Below, in pieces: positions 42,062 through 51,573 of a stretch of 64,000 bases of DNA; position 1 is the stretch's first letter; every line of letters begins with the position of its first letter. Source of the stretch: Nitrospira sp. (GTDB lineage Bacteria; Nitrospirota; Nitrospiria; Nitrospirales; Nitrospiraceae); assembly GCA_022226935.1 (NCBI GenBank), contig CP092081.1, positions 2,630,024 to 2,694,023 on the forward strand, written 5' to 3'. Under the pieces are notes generated by a model, which was given only the letters and a program-made list of their open reading frames with translations, was not told where the DNA came from and ran no database searches. The translations under genes and the position numbers were made by a program.

Positions 42062-42985
42062 CTAGCCCAGTCCGTCTCGAAAATATTCCACCGTTCGTCG
42101 CAGTCCTTCTCGCAGATCGACCTTCGGCTCCCACCCGAGCGTGCGTTGGAGTTTTGTACAGTCGATGACGCTTCTCGCTTGCTCGCCTCGTTTGGCCGGA
42201 CCATGCACTTCTTTAAATTCAACTTTGGTCAGATCGACGACGATACGGAATAGGTCATTGATAGACGTCTCAATGCCGGTCCCCACGTTGTACACGCCTT
42301 CAACCTGAGGACCCATCGCCATCAAATTAGCCTCGACGACATCCTCCACGAAGACAAAGTCACGAGTCTGGCGACCATTCCCATTCACCACTGCCTGCTC
42401 CCCGCGCAGCATTTTCTGAATGAAAATGGCCACAACGCCCGCTTCGCCTTCAGGATCCTGGCGAGGTCCGTACACATTGGCATACCGCAAACTCACCACC
42501 TGAATGCCACTCATCCGGTGGTAGTAGGACAGGTAATGTTCGCCACACAATTTGCTGATCCCATAGGGAGACAGTGGTTGCGTCACATGAGTTTCCGGTG
42601 CAGGAAAGGCCAGTTGTTCTCCATAAATCGCCCCCCCGGATGACGAAAAAATGATCTTTCGCGCACCATGCTTGGATGCCTGCTCCAAGACATTCAACGT
42701 CCCCAGCACATTGACCTGGGCGTCGAACATCGGATCTTCGACTGACCGTCGAACGTTCATTTGGGCCGCCAGGTGAAACACCACGGACGGTCGCTCATTG
42801 CGAAACACGCGCTCCAGCTTGGGATTCTCGATGTCCAGTTTGTAAAATTGCGCCGCCTTGGGAACGTTTTTGCGCTTGCCCGTTACGAGATTATCGACCA
42901 CCACAACGTCGTGCCCCTCCTGGAGCAACCGATCCACAACGTGTGATCCGATAAATCCAGCCCCTCCGGTAACCAAGACTTTCAT
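42062..42985 (-). CDS. NAD-dependent sugar-nucleotide epimerase (UDP-glucose 4-epimerase-like)
   Basis: 307 residues of the extended SDR family: NAD motif MKVLVTGGAGFIGSHVVDRLL, VFHLAAQMNVRRSVEDP, catalytic SPYGISKLCGEHYLSYYHR (YxxxK), and YANVYGPRQDPEGEAGVVAIF. It resembles GalE-type enzymes for surface-sugar precursors. Neighbours give no pathway hint, so the exact sugar is open. Confidence 0.9.
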   Translation of the reverse strand: MKVLVTGGAGFIGSHVVDRLLQEGHDVVVVDNLVTGKRKNVPKAAQFYKLDIENPKLERVFRNERPSVVFHLAAQMNVRRSVEDPMFDAQVNVLGTLNVLEQASKHGARKIIFSSSGGAIYGEQLAFPAPETHVTQPLSPYGISKLCGEHYLSYYHRMSGIQVVSLRYANVYGPRQDPEGEAGVVAIFIQKMLRGEQAVVNGNGRQTRDFVFVEDVVEANLMAMGPQVEGVYNVGTGIETSINDLFRIVVDLTKVEFKEVHGPAKRGEQARSVIDCTKLQRTLGWEPKVDLREGLRRTVEYFRDGLG

Positions 42986-43146
42986 ACGTCTCCTCGCCTC
43001 TCCTTCTCAGCCGTACCAACAGCACCTGGACTGTATCGTCGAAACTCAGCCTACACCTTCTGCCTGCTTCCTCAAAGTGTTTTCGTCCTGCCCCAGGGCC
43101 GCGGGCCCTTGGCCAGGATTGCAGCGACGGCCTGCCTGGGTCAGAT

Positions 43147-43902
43147 TCATACCTTCCGCTGAAACCATGCGAGGAATTCACGATTGCCTTTGCGGCCTTC
43201 GATGGGAGATTCCATCCGACCTGCCAAGTGCAAGCCAAGCTGCACCGCGCAAGACACCACTTTTTCCACCGTCGACTCGCGCAGTCCTTCATCGCGCACG
43301 ATCCCTCCACGACCGACGAGTCCCTTGCCCACCTCAAATTGCGGCTTGATCAGGGTGATAATAGAACCGGCAGGGGCGAGATAGGAGACGACGGATGGTA
43401 ATACGAGAGTGAGTGAAATGAATGAGACGTCGATCACGATCAGATCGATCGGTTCAGCAATCGCGCCTGGCTCAAGATACCGGACGTTGGTCCGCTCCAT
43501 AAGGATCACCCGCGGATCTTGCCGAAGCCGCCACTCAAACTGACCATATCCCACATCGACCGCATACACGCGGGTAGCTCCTCGCTGCAACAGACAGTCG
43601 GTGAACCCTCCGGTTGAACATCCCACATCGAAACACACCATTCCGCTCGGGTCGACCTGAAACTGATCCAGGGCGCCGGCCAGTTTTTCTCCCCCACGGC
43701 CCACGTAGGGAGATCCAGGCCCGGTCACCTCGACCAGTGCACCCGGCATTGTCGGTTTTGCCGCTTTGTCGACGACGACGCCATCCACACGGACAAGACC
43801 GGCCAAGATCAGTCTGGCCGCATCCTCCCGACTGGACACGAGACCTCGGCTGACCAGCGCACGATCCAGCCGTTCCCGTTCTGGGCGAAGTTTCTGCGTC
43901 AT
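43147..43902 (-). CDS. tlyA: TlyA family rRNA 2'-O-methyltransferase
   Basis: From the ATG at 43902 the protein has an S4 RNA-binding domain (ERLDRALVSRGLVSSREDAARLILAGLVRVDG) and then a FtsJ-like methyltransferase (FDVGCSTGGFTDCLLQRGATRVYAVDVGYGQ, LIVIDVSFISLTLVLP, LIKPQFEVGKG). The family methylates rRNA ribose, or acts as a hemolysin in older naming. The frame is open to 43995, but that extension is Arg-rich and unlike family members. Confidence 0.93.
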   Translation of the reverse strand: MTQKLRPERERLDRALVSRGLVSSREDAARLILAGLVRVDGVVVDKAAKPTMPGALVEVTGPGSPYVGRGGEKLAGALDQFQVDPSGMVCFDVGCSTGGFTDCLLQRGATRVYAVDVGYGQFEWRLRQDPRVILMERTNVRYLEPGAIAEPIDLIVIDVSFISLTLVLPSVVSYLAPAGSIITLIKPQFEVGKGLVGRGGIVRDEGLRESTVEKVVSCAVQLGLHLAGRMESPIEGRKGNREFLAWFQRKV

Positions 43903-43966
43903 ACGTATGAGGGAGGTTCGACGACGATGCGCAAGCCACATCGTGGCTCGCGTAGGGTTCGGACGA

Positions 43967-44215
43967 CTACTGGGGATTCTCCGACTCATCCTCACCGGGA
44001 GAAAACGCTTGAATGCGCTTTTTCCCGTCTTTCTCTTGGACTAGGATCTCGACCTTCCGTTCGGCGTCCTCCAGCATCTTCAAACAGGTCTTGGACAACC
44101 GGATCCCTTCCTCGAAAATCTTCAGTGAATCGTCGAGCGGAAGATCTCCTTTTTCCAGTTCGGCGACAATTGTTTCCAATCTCGCCATCGCGTATTCGAA
44201 TTTCACAGCAGCCAC
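43967..44215 (-). CDS. xseB: Exodeoxyribonuclease VII small subunit
   Basis: 82 residues: FEYAMARLETIVAELEKGDLPLDDSLKIFEEGIRLSKTCLKMLEDAERKVEIL is the complete XseB helical hairpin. GTG start at 44215 with GGGAG upstream. It binds the large subunit encoded just upstream (xseA), 58 bases away. Confidence 0.95.
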   Translation of the reverse strand: MAAVKFEYAMARLETIVAELEKGDLPLDDSLKIFEEGIRLSKTCLKMLEDAERKVEILVQEKDGKKRIQAFSPGEDESENPQ

Positions 44216-44273
44216 GACAACTCCCTTTGCTCATCCAACAACCGAAACATTATTGCCTGCGCTCCTGGTCGGG

Positions 44274-45632
44274 TCAAGCTATCGGCGAGGGTCCTACCTT
44301 CTCGACCTGACAGACTAATTGGCCTTCGGCGAGCGTCACTTGAACGGCCTCCCCGACCGCCACATCAGACGCCCGTCGCAAGACCTTCCCATCCGAAATG
44401 GTATGAACGATGCTGAACCCACGCTGCAAAATGGCCAACGGGCTCAGGGCATCGAGCGCCGCCACCTGCATCGCCACCGACTGCCGTCTGGAGATGAGCC
44501 CGCGGCGAGCCTCCTGCTCCAAGCGCTTGCAGAGCTGGGGAATGACCACCAAGAATCGCTCAATCCGACTGCGCGGCCCCTGCGCAAGTAAAAGGTGCCG
44601 GCGCTCCACCAGTTCACGCTGCAGCACCGTCAACTGCTCGGTCAATGCACGGGTTAATCCATCCTGCAACTCATCGAGACGCTGGGCCTGCGCCTGTATC
44701 CGGAAGCGTGTCTCGCCCAACACACTGAGCGATCGCTCGAACCGATGCCGCTGCATCTGCAGCATGGTCTCCACGAGACGGCGCAGACGATGGGCCAATT
44801 CTTCCAACCGTTCCATGATCTCGGCCAACACAGGTACCACCGCCTCCGCTGCCGCAGAAGGCGTGGGAGCACGGTGGTCCGCTGCAAAATCCGCGAGCGT
44901 CACATCGATTTCATGCCCCACAGCGGAAACCACCGGTACTCTGGACTGAGCGATGGCGCGAACCACCGCCTCTTCGTTGAACGCCCACAAATCTTCCGAC
45001 GCGCCGCCGCCACGTCCGACAATCAGGACCTCCACCTGTGGCATTTCGCTCAACGCGCAAATCGCCTCGGCAATACATGCACCGGCTCCATCGCCTTGAA
45101 CCGGAACAGGGGCAATGAGAATATTGACGATGGGACAACGGCGGCGAAGCACCGCCACGATATCGCGAATCGCCGCTCCCGTCAGGGAAGTGACGACGCC
45201 TACGGTCGCAGGAAATGACGGCAACCGCCGTTTGCGCGCCTCATCGAACAATCCTTCCTGCGACAACCGCTCCTTGAGCTGCTCGAATGCCAGCTGAAAC
45301 GCGCCGACTCCCTTGGGGTCGAGCGAGTCGACAATCAATTGATACTCGCCGCGCGGCTCGTACACCGAGATGCGCCCGCGCGCAATGACGGCCAAGCCTT
45401 CCTGCAGGGCAAACCGGAGCCGTAAGGCTCCGGACCGAAACAACACGCCGCGAAGCTGGCTCTGGCTATCTTTCAACGTGAAGTAGAGGTGACCGGAAGA
45501 CGGCGCACGAAGATTCGAGATTTCGCCTTCGATCCAGACGTCCTGAAATTGCTCTTCCAGAGAATCCCGGATGAGCCGCGTCACATCGGACACGGACAGC
45601 AGCAACGGCAGCGCAAGGTTGTGCCCGGTCAT
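44274..45632 (-). CDS. xseA: Exodeoxyribonuclease VII large subunit
   Basis: 452 residues. The N-terminal OB fold (LEEQFQDVWIEGEISNLRAPSSGHLYFTLKDSQSQLRGVLF) is followed by the catalytic domain (VGVVTSLTGAAIRDIVAVLRRRCP, VLIVGRGGGASEDLWAFNEEAVVRAI, VPVVSAVGHEIDVTLADFAADHRAPTPSAAAE) and a long coiled-coil tail. With XseB it degrades single-stranded DNA. Part of a reverse-strand block rny-ymdB-xseA-xseB-tlyA. Confidence 0.97.
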   Translation of the reverse strand: MTGHNLALPLLLSVSDVTRLIRDSLEEQFQDVWIEGEISNLRAPSSGHLYFTLKDSQSQLRGVLFRSGALRLRFALQEGLAVIARGRISVYEPRGEYQLIVDSLDPKGVGAFQLAFEQLKERLSQEGLFDEARKRRLPSFPATVGVVTSLTGAAIRDIVAVLRRRCPIVNILIAPVPVQGDGAGACIAEAICALSEMPQVEVLIVGRGGGASEDLWAFNEEAVVRAIAQSRVPVVSAVGHEIDVTLADFAADHRAPTPSAAAEAVVPVLAEIMERLEELAHRLRRLVETMLQMQRHRFERSLSVLGETRFRIQAQAQRLDELQDGLTRALTEQLTVLQRELVERRHLLLAQGPRSRIERFLVVIPQLCKRLEQEARRGLISRRQSVAMQVAALDALSPLAILQRGFSIVHTISDGKVLRRASDVAVGEAVQVTLAEGQLVCQVEKVGPSPIA

Positions 45633-45669
45633 GGCTCACCGAGCGGAAGGGAATGCTTCAGGGGACAGA

Positions 45670-46449
45670 TCAATCCATCACTCGGATACGTTCGATCGAC
45701 ACCGCTTTGCCAAGAGTGGCATCCAGGTCAATGAGGACCGCGCAGAACACCGTCGGTCCCGACGCCACCTCAAACCGCCGCGGCATCCCCGTGAGAAACT
45801 TTTCAATGGCGAGCTCTTTTTTGATGCCGATCACCGAATGTAATGGACCGGTCATGCCAATGTCGGTGATGTAGGCCGTGCCCTTGGGCAGAATTTGCTC
45901 GTCCGCCGTTTGCACGTGCGTATGAGTTCCCGCCACCACCGTTACCAGGCCATCAAGGTAGTGCCCCATCGCCATCTTCTCAGACGAGGCTTCGGCATGC
46001 ATATCAACCACGATGGCCGAGACCTGCGACTTGAGTCGCTCGACCTCACGCTTGGCGACTTGAAAGGGGCAATCGATGGTCGGCATAAACGCCCGCCCCA
46101 TAAGATGGAGAATCCCCAGTGACTCCCCGCCAGGTGTCGTGAAGACGTAGCTACCCCGGCCTGGCACGCCAGCGGGATAATTGGCCGGGCGGAGAAGACG
46201 CGGTTCGCGAGGAAACACGTCCACAATCTCCTTCTTATCCCAGGCGTGATTCCCTGTGGTGATGACCGAGACTCCGAGGTCAAAGAGATCATCCACCAGA
46301 TCAGGCGTAATGCCGAATCCGCCTGCCACGTTCTCGCCGTTGCCGACCACGACATCGATGGAATGGTTGGCAATGAGCTTGGGCAGGAGGCGAGCCACGG
46401 ACCGCCGTCCAGGCTCGCCCATGATATCTCCGATCATCAGGACTTTCAT
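45670..46449 (-). CDS. ymdB: YmdB-family metallophosphoesterase
   Basis: The ATG at 46449 opens MKVLMIGDIMGEPGR. Metal-binding blocks follow: VVVGNGENVAGGFGI, TTGNHAWDKKEI, VVDMHAEASSEKMAMG and VAGTHTHVQTADEQILP, as in TIGR00282 phosphodiesterases (2',3'-cyclic nucleotide type). It sits 10 bases after rny, a conserved pairing in many bacteria. Start 46470 is less likely. Confidence 0.95.
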   Translation of the reverse strand: MKVLMIGDIMGEPGRRSVARLLPKLIANHSIDVVVGNGENVAGGFGITPDLVDDLFDLGVSVITTGNHAWDKKEIVDVFPREPRLLRPANYPAGVPGRGSYVFTTPGGESLGILHLMGRAFMPTIDCPFQVAKREVERLKSQVSAIVVDMHAEASSEKMAMGHYLDGLVTVVAGTHTHVQTADEQILPKGTAYITDIGMTGPLHSVIGIKKELAIEKFLTGMPRRFEVASGPTVFCAVLIDLDATLGKAVSIERIRVMD

Positions 46450-46459
46450 ACGTAGTCGC

Positions 46460-48037
46460 TCACTTCGCAAAATCGACGAACCGGCTTTCCCGGATCACCG
46501 TCACCTTGATCTGTCCCGGGTACGTCAGCTCCTGTTCGATCTTCTTGGCCAGATCCCGGGAAAGCTGGAAACATTCCGGATCCGAGAGATCTTCCTGCTT
46601 GACGATCACGCGAATTTCCCGTCCGGCCTGAATGGCATAGGCTTTCTGTACGCCCTTGTGAACGGTCGCCAGCGACTCCAGCTTTTCCAACCGCTTCACA
46701 TAGGATTCCAACGCTTCACGGCGAGCGCCGGGCCGCGCAGCCGAGAGCGCTTCTGCCGCCGCGACCAGCACGGTCTCAGGACAAATTGGCTCCACCTGCT
46801 CATGGTGCGCTGCAATGGCATTGACCACCTTGGCGTTTTCGCCGTATTTCTTGGCGATCTCCGCACCGAGCATGGCGTGCGGTCCCTCTTCTTCGTGACT
46901 CACCGCTTTGCCGATATCATGCAAGAGCGCCCCTCGCTTGGCGAGCTTCACGTCGAGCTTCAATTCGGAGGCCATGATCCCGCAAATGTAGGCCGCCTCC
47001 CGCGCATGGTACAAGTTGTTCTGGCCGTAGCTCGTTCGATATTTGAGCCGCCCCAGCACCTTGACCAACTCGGGATGAAAATCAGACAGCCCGACCTCGA
47101 AGATGACTTTTTCCGCCTCTTCGATCATCAGCTTCTCGATATCGACCTTTACCTTTTCGACGATTTCTTCAATGCGGGTCGGATGAATTCGGCCATCGTG
47201 CATGAGCCGCTCGAGCGACACCTTGGCAATCTCGCGGCGAAGGGGGTCGAAGCCTGAGATAATAACGGCTTCAGGCGTTTCATCGATAATGAGATCGATG
47301 CCCGTGGCCGCCTCGATAGCACGAATGTTCCGCCCTTCACGGCCGATGATCCGTCCCTTCATGGCATCATTGGCAATCGGCACCACCGAGATGGTGGCCT
47401 CGTTCACATAATCGCGGGTCACGCGTTGAATCGAAGAGGCAATGATCTCCCGCGCCTCACGGTCGGCGTTTTCTTTTGCTTCCTCGAGCAGACGCTTCGC
47501 CAAACCGGCAGCTTCCAAGCGGGCCTGGCTATCCATCTCCTGGATCAACTGCCGCTTGGCTTCTTCGGCCGTGAGACCAGCCACCCGCTCCAGCGCCTCG
47601 CGATGTTGCTTGAGCGCCTGTGCGCAGGCCGCATCCTTCTGGGCGAGAACCTCTTCCCGCTTGAGGAGGTCTTGCTCCCGCTTGAGCGCATCCTGATCCC
47701 GCTTCTCAAGCAAGCTGACTTTCCTGTCCAAGCCCTCTTCACGTTGGGACACCCGCCGTTCCACATTCGACACTTCGGCGAGCTTCGCTTTCTGTTCTTT
47801 TTCCAGCTCGATTCGCGCTTGAAAGACAAGGTCTTTGGCTTCCAGCTTGGCCTCTTTCACGAGGTTTTCCGCTTCTCGCTGAGCCGATTGTACGATCTGC
47901 GCTGACTGGTCCTCGGCTTCGGCCCGTCGTGTGATGGCAGACCGGCGACGCCACACTTCATACAGACCGGCGCCCAAAACCGCTCCAACTAACCCGATAA
48001 TAATGTACGCAACAACGCTGAGAGAAATGGGAACCAC
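46460..48037 (-). CDS. rny: Ribonuclease Y
   Basis: 525 residues: an N-terminal membrane anchor (VVAYIIIGLVGAVLGAGLYEVW), a long coiled coil (SAQREAENLVKEAKLEAKDLV...), a KH domain (MKGRIIGREGRNIRAIEAATGIDLIIDETPEAVIISGFDPLRREIA) and the HD domain (GALLHDIGKAVSHEEEGPHAMLGAEIA). It starts mRNA decay at the membrane. The GTG at 48037 abuts the ribosome-binding site; an ATT at 48028 is at better spacing. Confidence 0.96.
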   Translation of the reverse strand: MVPISLSVVAYIIIGLVGAVLGAGLYEVWRRRSAITRRAEAEDQSAQIVQSAQREAENLVKEAKLEAKDLVFQARIELEKEQKAKLAEVSNVERRVSQREEGLDRKVSLLEKRDQDALKREQDLLKREEVLAQKDAACAQALKQHREALERVAGLTAEEAKRQLIQEMDSQARLEAAGLAKRLLEEAKENADREAREIIASSIQRVTRDYVNEATISVVPIANDAMKGRIIGREGRNIRAIEAATGIDLIIDETPEAVIISGFDPLRREIAKVSLERLMHDGRIHPTRIEEIVEKVKVDIEKLMIEEAEKVIFEVGLSDFHPELVKVLGRLKYRTSYGQNNLYHAREAAYICGIMASELKLDVKLAKRGALLHDIGKAVSHEEEGPHAMLGAEIAKKYGENAKVVNAIAAHHEQVEPICPETVLVAAAEALSAARPGARREALESYVKRLEKLESLATVHKGVQKAYAIQAGREIRVIVKQEDLSDPECFQLSRDLAKKIEQELTYPGQIKVTVIRESRFVDFAK

Positions 48038-48189
48038 CTCCCTTACGGCAGTGGGACAGGCACACTGTCACCCTGCAAATAATCGCAGCCAGTGGTAGAG
48101 GGGAGCAAGGAACGAAGGCAAGGAATAGCTAGACAGGAAGGAACCTGACTACTTGAGCCAGTGGAATACGAAGTGTGGAATCGCCGTCG

Positions 48190-48468
48190 CTAGTCGAAGT
48201 TGAGGCGTGGTCGGCCTCGACCTAGATCGGTTCTTGAGTCAGCTCGTACACGAGCAGACCTACGCCGCCTTGTTTGAACTGTTGCATATTCAAGCCACGG
48301 GGAATGCCCCCAGATCCTGGTGAGCCTCTGGTCCACCAACATCGGAGTTGGTTGATGACGCACCTGTCGCATGGGCACATAGGGCCGAGCCCCCTGACTC
48401 ATCCATGCAATCACGACCACACTGAACAACAGAACAAAAACCAGCGATTCCATATGTTTAGAGCTCAA
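48190..48468 (-). pseudogene. Small membrane protein with a probable frameshift
   Basis: The frame begins MSSKHMESLVFVLLFSVVVIAWMSQG, a clear membrane anchor or signal, then a polar stretch (RPYVPMRQVRHQPTPMLVDQ). After this the reading becomes Arg-rich and unnatural (TRRRRSARVRADSRTDLGR). In the +1 frame the same DNA reads RGSPGSGGIPRGLNMQQFKQG then GVGLLVYELTQEPI and stops at 48222. A one-base shift near 48300-48330 would join the halves into an 80-residue protein. Function unknown. Confidence 0.45.
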
Positions 48469-48590
48469 ATACCGTCGTCAGATTTTCCGTCCTTATTCGA
48501 AGCGTCCTTTCCTCTCCTGCTCTTGTTGACCCTCAGGTCAAGACAACGAAGAAACGATAACAAAGGAGTGCGGTGAAAGCAAGGCGAAAC

Positions 48591-48887
48591 TCAACGCGAG
48601 AAGATGGACGGCATCTGCTGATCGATCGACTCCATGAGGGAGGCCACGCGACGGTCGGCATCGGCTTCATCCTGCCGAAACCTCCGCTCCGATTCCATCA
48701 ACTCATGGGCAAGATTAAAGGCGGCAAGAACGGCCAGCTTGGCCGGGGTGGCCGACCGCATACCGGCCGCCACCTGTTTCATTTGTTTATCAACAATGTC
48801 GGCGAGTTGCTTCACGTAGGATTCGTCGGCCTCGCCGTTGACGGCATACCGTTGGCCATAGATCTCCACGTCAATGGTTTTAGTCAA
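48591..48887 (-). CDS. zapA: Cell division protein ZapA
   Basis: 98 residues from a TTG at 48887 that has GGAGG 6 bases upstream. TKTIDVEIYGQRYAVNGEADESYVKQLADIVDKQMKQV and AVLAAFNLAHELMESERRFRQDEADADRRVASLMESIDQ are the ZapA globular domain and coiled coil. It cross-links FtsZ filaments. The rarely used TTG start overlaps the zapB-like gene end by 8 bases, suggesting translational coupling. Confidence 0.93.
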   Translation of the reverse strand: MTKTIDVEIYGQRYAVNGEADESYVKQLADIVDKQMKQVAAGMRSATPAKLAVLAAFNLAHELMESERRFRQDEADADRRVASLMESIDQQMPSIFSR

Positions 48888-49134
48888 ACGCCACCTCCTT
48901 GGGTTCATCCAGGCATTCCAACAGATCAATTTCGCCGAGCACTTTTTCGATCCGGGATCGGATATCCAGGCGTTCTTGCTCCCAGCGCCGGTTTTCGTCA
49001 TCGCGCACGGCAACGCGTTCACGCGCCAGGCGAAGTTCGTCCTCCAACGACGTGTTCTTCCGCTTGAGATCCTGCACCAGCTTCACGAGATCACGGATCC
49101 GAATTTCAAGAGCATCGAGACGATCTAAAGTCAT
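48880..49134 (-). CDS. zapB: ZapB-like coiled-coil cell division protein
   Basis: 84 residues that are nearly all coiled coil: LDALEIRIRDLVKLVQDLKRKNTSLEDELRLARERVAVRDDENRRWEQERLDIRSRIEKVLGEIDLLECL. Its place directly before zapA matches the ZapB-like proteins found in this arrangement. GAGGA precedes the ATG and a near-consensus promoter lies about 50 bases upstream. Confidence 0.78.
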   Translation of the reverse strand: MTLDRLDALEIRIRDLVKLVQDLKRKNTSLEDELRLARERVAVRDDENRRWEQERLDIRSRIEKVLGEIDLLECLDEPKEVAFD

Positions 49135-49186
49135 GGTATGTCCTCATAGCAAAGTGATGGTCGCACACGGTGGTTAATGGGGGCGA

Positions 49187-49215
49187 AATATAGAAAGTTC
49201 ATGCCCCCTTGTCAA
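49187..49215 (-). promoter_or_regulatory. Near-consensus sigma-70 promoter for zapB-zapA
   Basis: On the minus strand TTGACA (49215-49210), a 17-base spacer and TATATT (49192-49187). Transcription would start near 49180, about 46 bases before the zapB ATG at 49134. Confidence 0.75.
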
Positions 49216-49229
49216 GAAAACCAGTCCCG

Positions 49230-51497
49230 TCATGACGCGCCGTGGAGCCGGCGATATTCTCCGTAACTCCGCAAGACCCGCTTCACGTACAGTCGCGTTT
49301 CCTGGTACGGAATGAGCTCCACGAATTCGTCTTGATCACGTCCCCGATGTAGAGCAATCCAGTTGTTCACGGCAATCGGCCCGGCATTGTAGGCCGCAAC
49401 GGCCTGCGCAAGATTGCCCCCGTACTGTTCGATCAATTGTCCCAGGTAGCGCACCCCGAGGCGGATATTCGTTTCCTGGTCGAACAATTCCTCCCGCCCG
49501 ACCGTCGGAAATCCGTACCGTTGCGCGACCGCATTGGCTGTCACCGGCATGAGCTGCATCAAGCCAACGGCTCCCACCACTGAGACCGCCTTTTCATCGT
49601 ACTGGCTTTCCTCACGGATGATAGCAGCGGCCAGATAGGGATCGACACCGGTCACCCCTTGCGCGGCAATCGTCGGAACGAGGCCAGTGGGATAGGCCAC
49701 AGTCCATAAGGCCGGAGCCGTCGGCAACCCACTTCGCTCGAGCTTCTCGCGAAAATGAACTTTTGCAACCCGTAAGGCCGGATGATAGGCCCCCACTTCA
49801 CTGAGCATCGTTGAAAAGGCGAGCAGCACATCCTGGTCGCGGCTGTACTGCTCCGTCAACGCACCAAGCTCACGCGCCGCATCTTGCGCAAACCCCAGAA
49901 GTTTTAGCTCGATTCCCCGCTGATACATCGCGTGTTTTTCGATTTCTGGGCGTCGATTCTCCGGCAACGGTTCGATGTCATCCCCAGCGGACCGTTCAAC
50001 CGACACTAGCGCCGGCTGGTTCGCCGGTATCGAGGTTCGTCGGGTAGCGAGCTGGCAATAGTAGCTATAGGCATGGCGCTGACAGACGCGTGCGTACTGT
50101 TCTCCGACGTTCGCATTCTTTCCATGTTCCTCGGCCCTTGCCGCCCAATACATCGCCTGAGGTTCAAAACCGTTGACGTGCAACTCAACGACGGCGCGAA
50201 AGGTCTCCGCGGCATCCTTGTACCGTGCGGTCCGATATTGCGCCCAACCGGCCCGCCAGAGCCCCTCAGCCCGTTGGCTGGCTGAATCACCCAGCTTCGC
50301 GACCTGTCGGAACATGCCGATCGCTTCATCGAACTTTCCCTGATCCTCCAACCACACGCCGGCAAACAGATGCACCATCGCTCGCTGGTCACCGGCTAGG
50401 GGCCCCTGCGCTGCCGATCGCGCTAATTCAATGAGCTTGTCACCAAGGCTTTGACGCAAATAGACCCGGGCCAACCATACCGTAGCTTCCGCTGATTCCT
50501 GCACTCGGTCGGCCACTAAGCCGCGGAAGGTTTCGCGGGCTTGGTCATATTGTTTGAGGCGGACATAGGCGACCCCTAACTTGAGGCGAGCCTCATGTCG
50601 GCGAGTATGTCCGGGAGCCAGCGAAAGAAACCGCCGCAATTCCTCCACTGCCTCGGCTTGCATCGAAAGTCCCAGAAACGCCTGCGCTCGAATCAGATAT
50701 TCCTCGGCAGTCGGCAGCCACGACTCTCCCCCCAGACCGCCTTCCAGTCGCGTTTTCGCCTCTCGGGCTTCCGGTGACTGCGGATAACGGAGCCAGAGCT
50801 GCTTCAACGCAGCGCGAGCTTCCGGCAACCGGTTCTCGCGAAGATGGCAGTCGGCCTGATGGGACAAGGCCATCGGCGCAGCCTGGTCCTTATCCGCAAG
50901 CGCCACGGCACGTTCCAACCAGTCCACGGCGCGGAAACACACATTCGCGCTGTACCAGGCCTCTCCTGTACGATAGGCCGCTTTCGCAATCAGGTTTGAA
51001 TCCGGCACGATCTTGGGAATCGTCTCCAGCAGTTCAGCGGCTTGGATGGGTTCGTTTTGCTTTAACAACGACTCCGCGACCCAGAGACGGATATAATCGT
51101 CGATCACAGGCAATTCTGACTGAGCGGCCCGGAGAAGTCTGGTGGCCTCACCCGGTTCTCGTTCAATGAGAAGGACGCCCAACACGACCCGAGCTCGCTG
51201 AGCCCATGGGGTCGACGGAAACAAGTCCATCACGGATCGCAGGTGGTCGATTTTGAGCGCCGTCGCCTGTTCCCGTTGGGCCGGAGAACCGGTTCGATCA
51301 TTGACGGCGAGGGCCGAACGAAAACAATCTTCGGCGGAGACACAGAGAGGTGGGAGAACGGGCAACGGGCGAGGAAGCTCAGCTGTCGCCGCCAAGAACA
51401 CACTCGACAGAAAAAGACAGCCGGCTAATGCCGCTACACTGGTCCGCCAAGGAAGTCCGCGCACGATGCCCCTGAGCAGAAGGTGAACCGACACCAT
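49230..51497 (-). CDS. slt: Soluble lytic murein transglycosylase with TPR-like repeats
   Basis: About 755 residues. A signal peptide (TSVAALAGCLFLSSVFLAATA) is followed by some 500 residues of superhelical repeats (LAKVYLRQSLGDKLIELARS-like units, GLWRAGWAQYRTARYKDAAETFRAVV) and a C-terminal SLT domain: IIREESQYDEKAVSVVGAVGLMQLMPVTANAVAQ with the catalytic Glu, and AQAVAAYNAGPIAVNNWI. It cleaves peptidoglycan glycan strands in the periplasm. TATAAT overlaps the ATG at 51497, so a GTG at 51464 with AGGGG upstream may be the real start. Confidence 0.93.
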   Translation of the reverse strand: MVSVHLLLRGIVRGLPWRTSVAALAGCLFLSSVFLAATAELPRPLPVLPPLCVSAEDCFRSALAVNDRTGSPAQREQATALKIDHLRSVMDLFPSTPWAQRARVVLGVLLIEREPGEATRLLRAAQSELPVIDDYIRLWVAESLLKQNEPIQAAELLETIPKIVPDSNLIAKAAYRTGEAWYSANVCFRAVDWLERAVALADKDQAAPMALSHQADCHLRENRLPEARAALKQLWLRYPQSPEAREAKTRLEGGLGGESWLPTAEEYLIRAQAFLGLSMQAEAVEELRRFLSLAPGHTRRHEARLKLGVAYVRLKQYDQARETFRGLVADRVQESAEATVWLARVYLRQSLGDKLIELARSAAQGPLAGDQRAMVHLFAGVWLEDQGKFDEAIGMFRQVAKLGDSASQRAEGLWRAGWAQYRTARYKDAAETFRAVVELHVNGFEPQAMYWAARAEEHGKNANVGEQYARVCQRHAYSYYCQLATRRTSIPANQPALVSVERSAGDDIEPLPENRRPEIEKHAMYQRGIELKLLGFAQDAARELGALTEQYSRDQDVLLAFSTMLSEVGAYHPALRVAKVHFREKLERSGLPTAPALWTVAYPTGLVPTIAAQGVTGVDPYLAAAIIREESQYDEKAVSVVGAVGLMQLMPVTANAVAQRYGFPTVGREELFDQETNIRLGVRYLGQLIEQYGGNLAQAVAAYNAGPIAVNNWIALHRGRDQDEFVELIPYQETRLYVKRVLRSYGEYRRLHGAS

Positions 51498-51573
51498 TAT
51501 AGCGTAACGCCGTATAAACGCGACCAGCTTCGCCTTGCTTGTCACAAGTTTTTTCCCTGTGCTAGGCTCCGGC

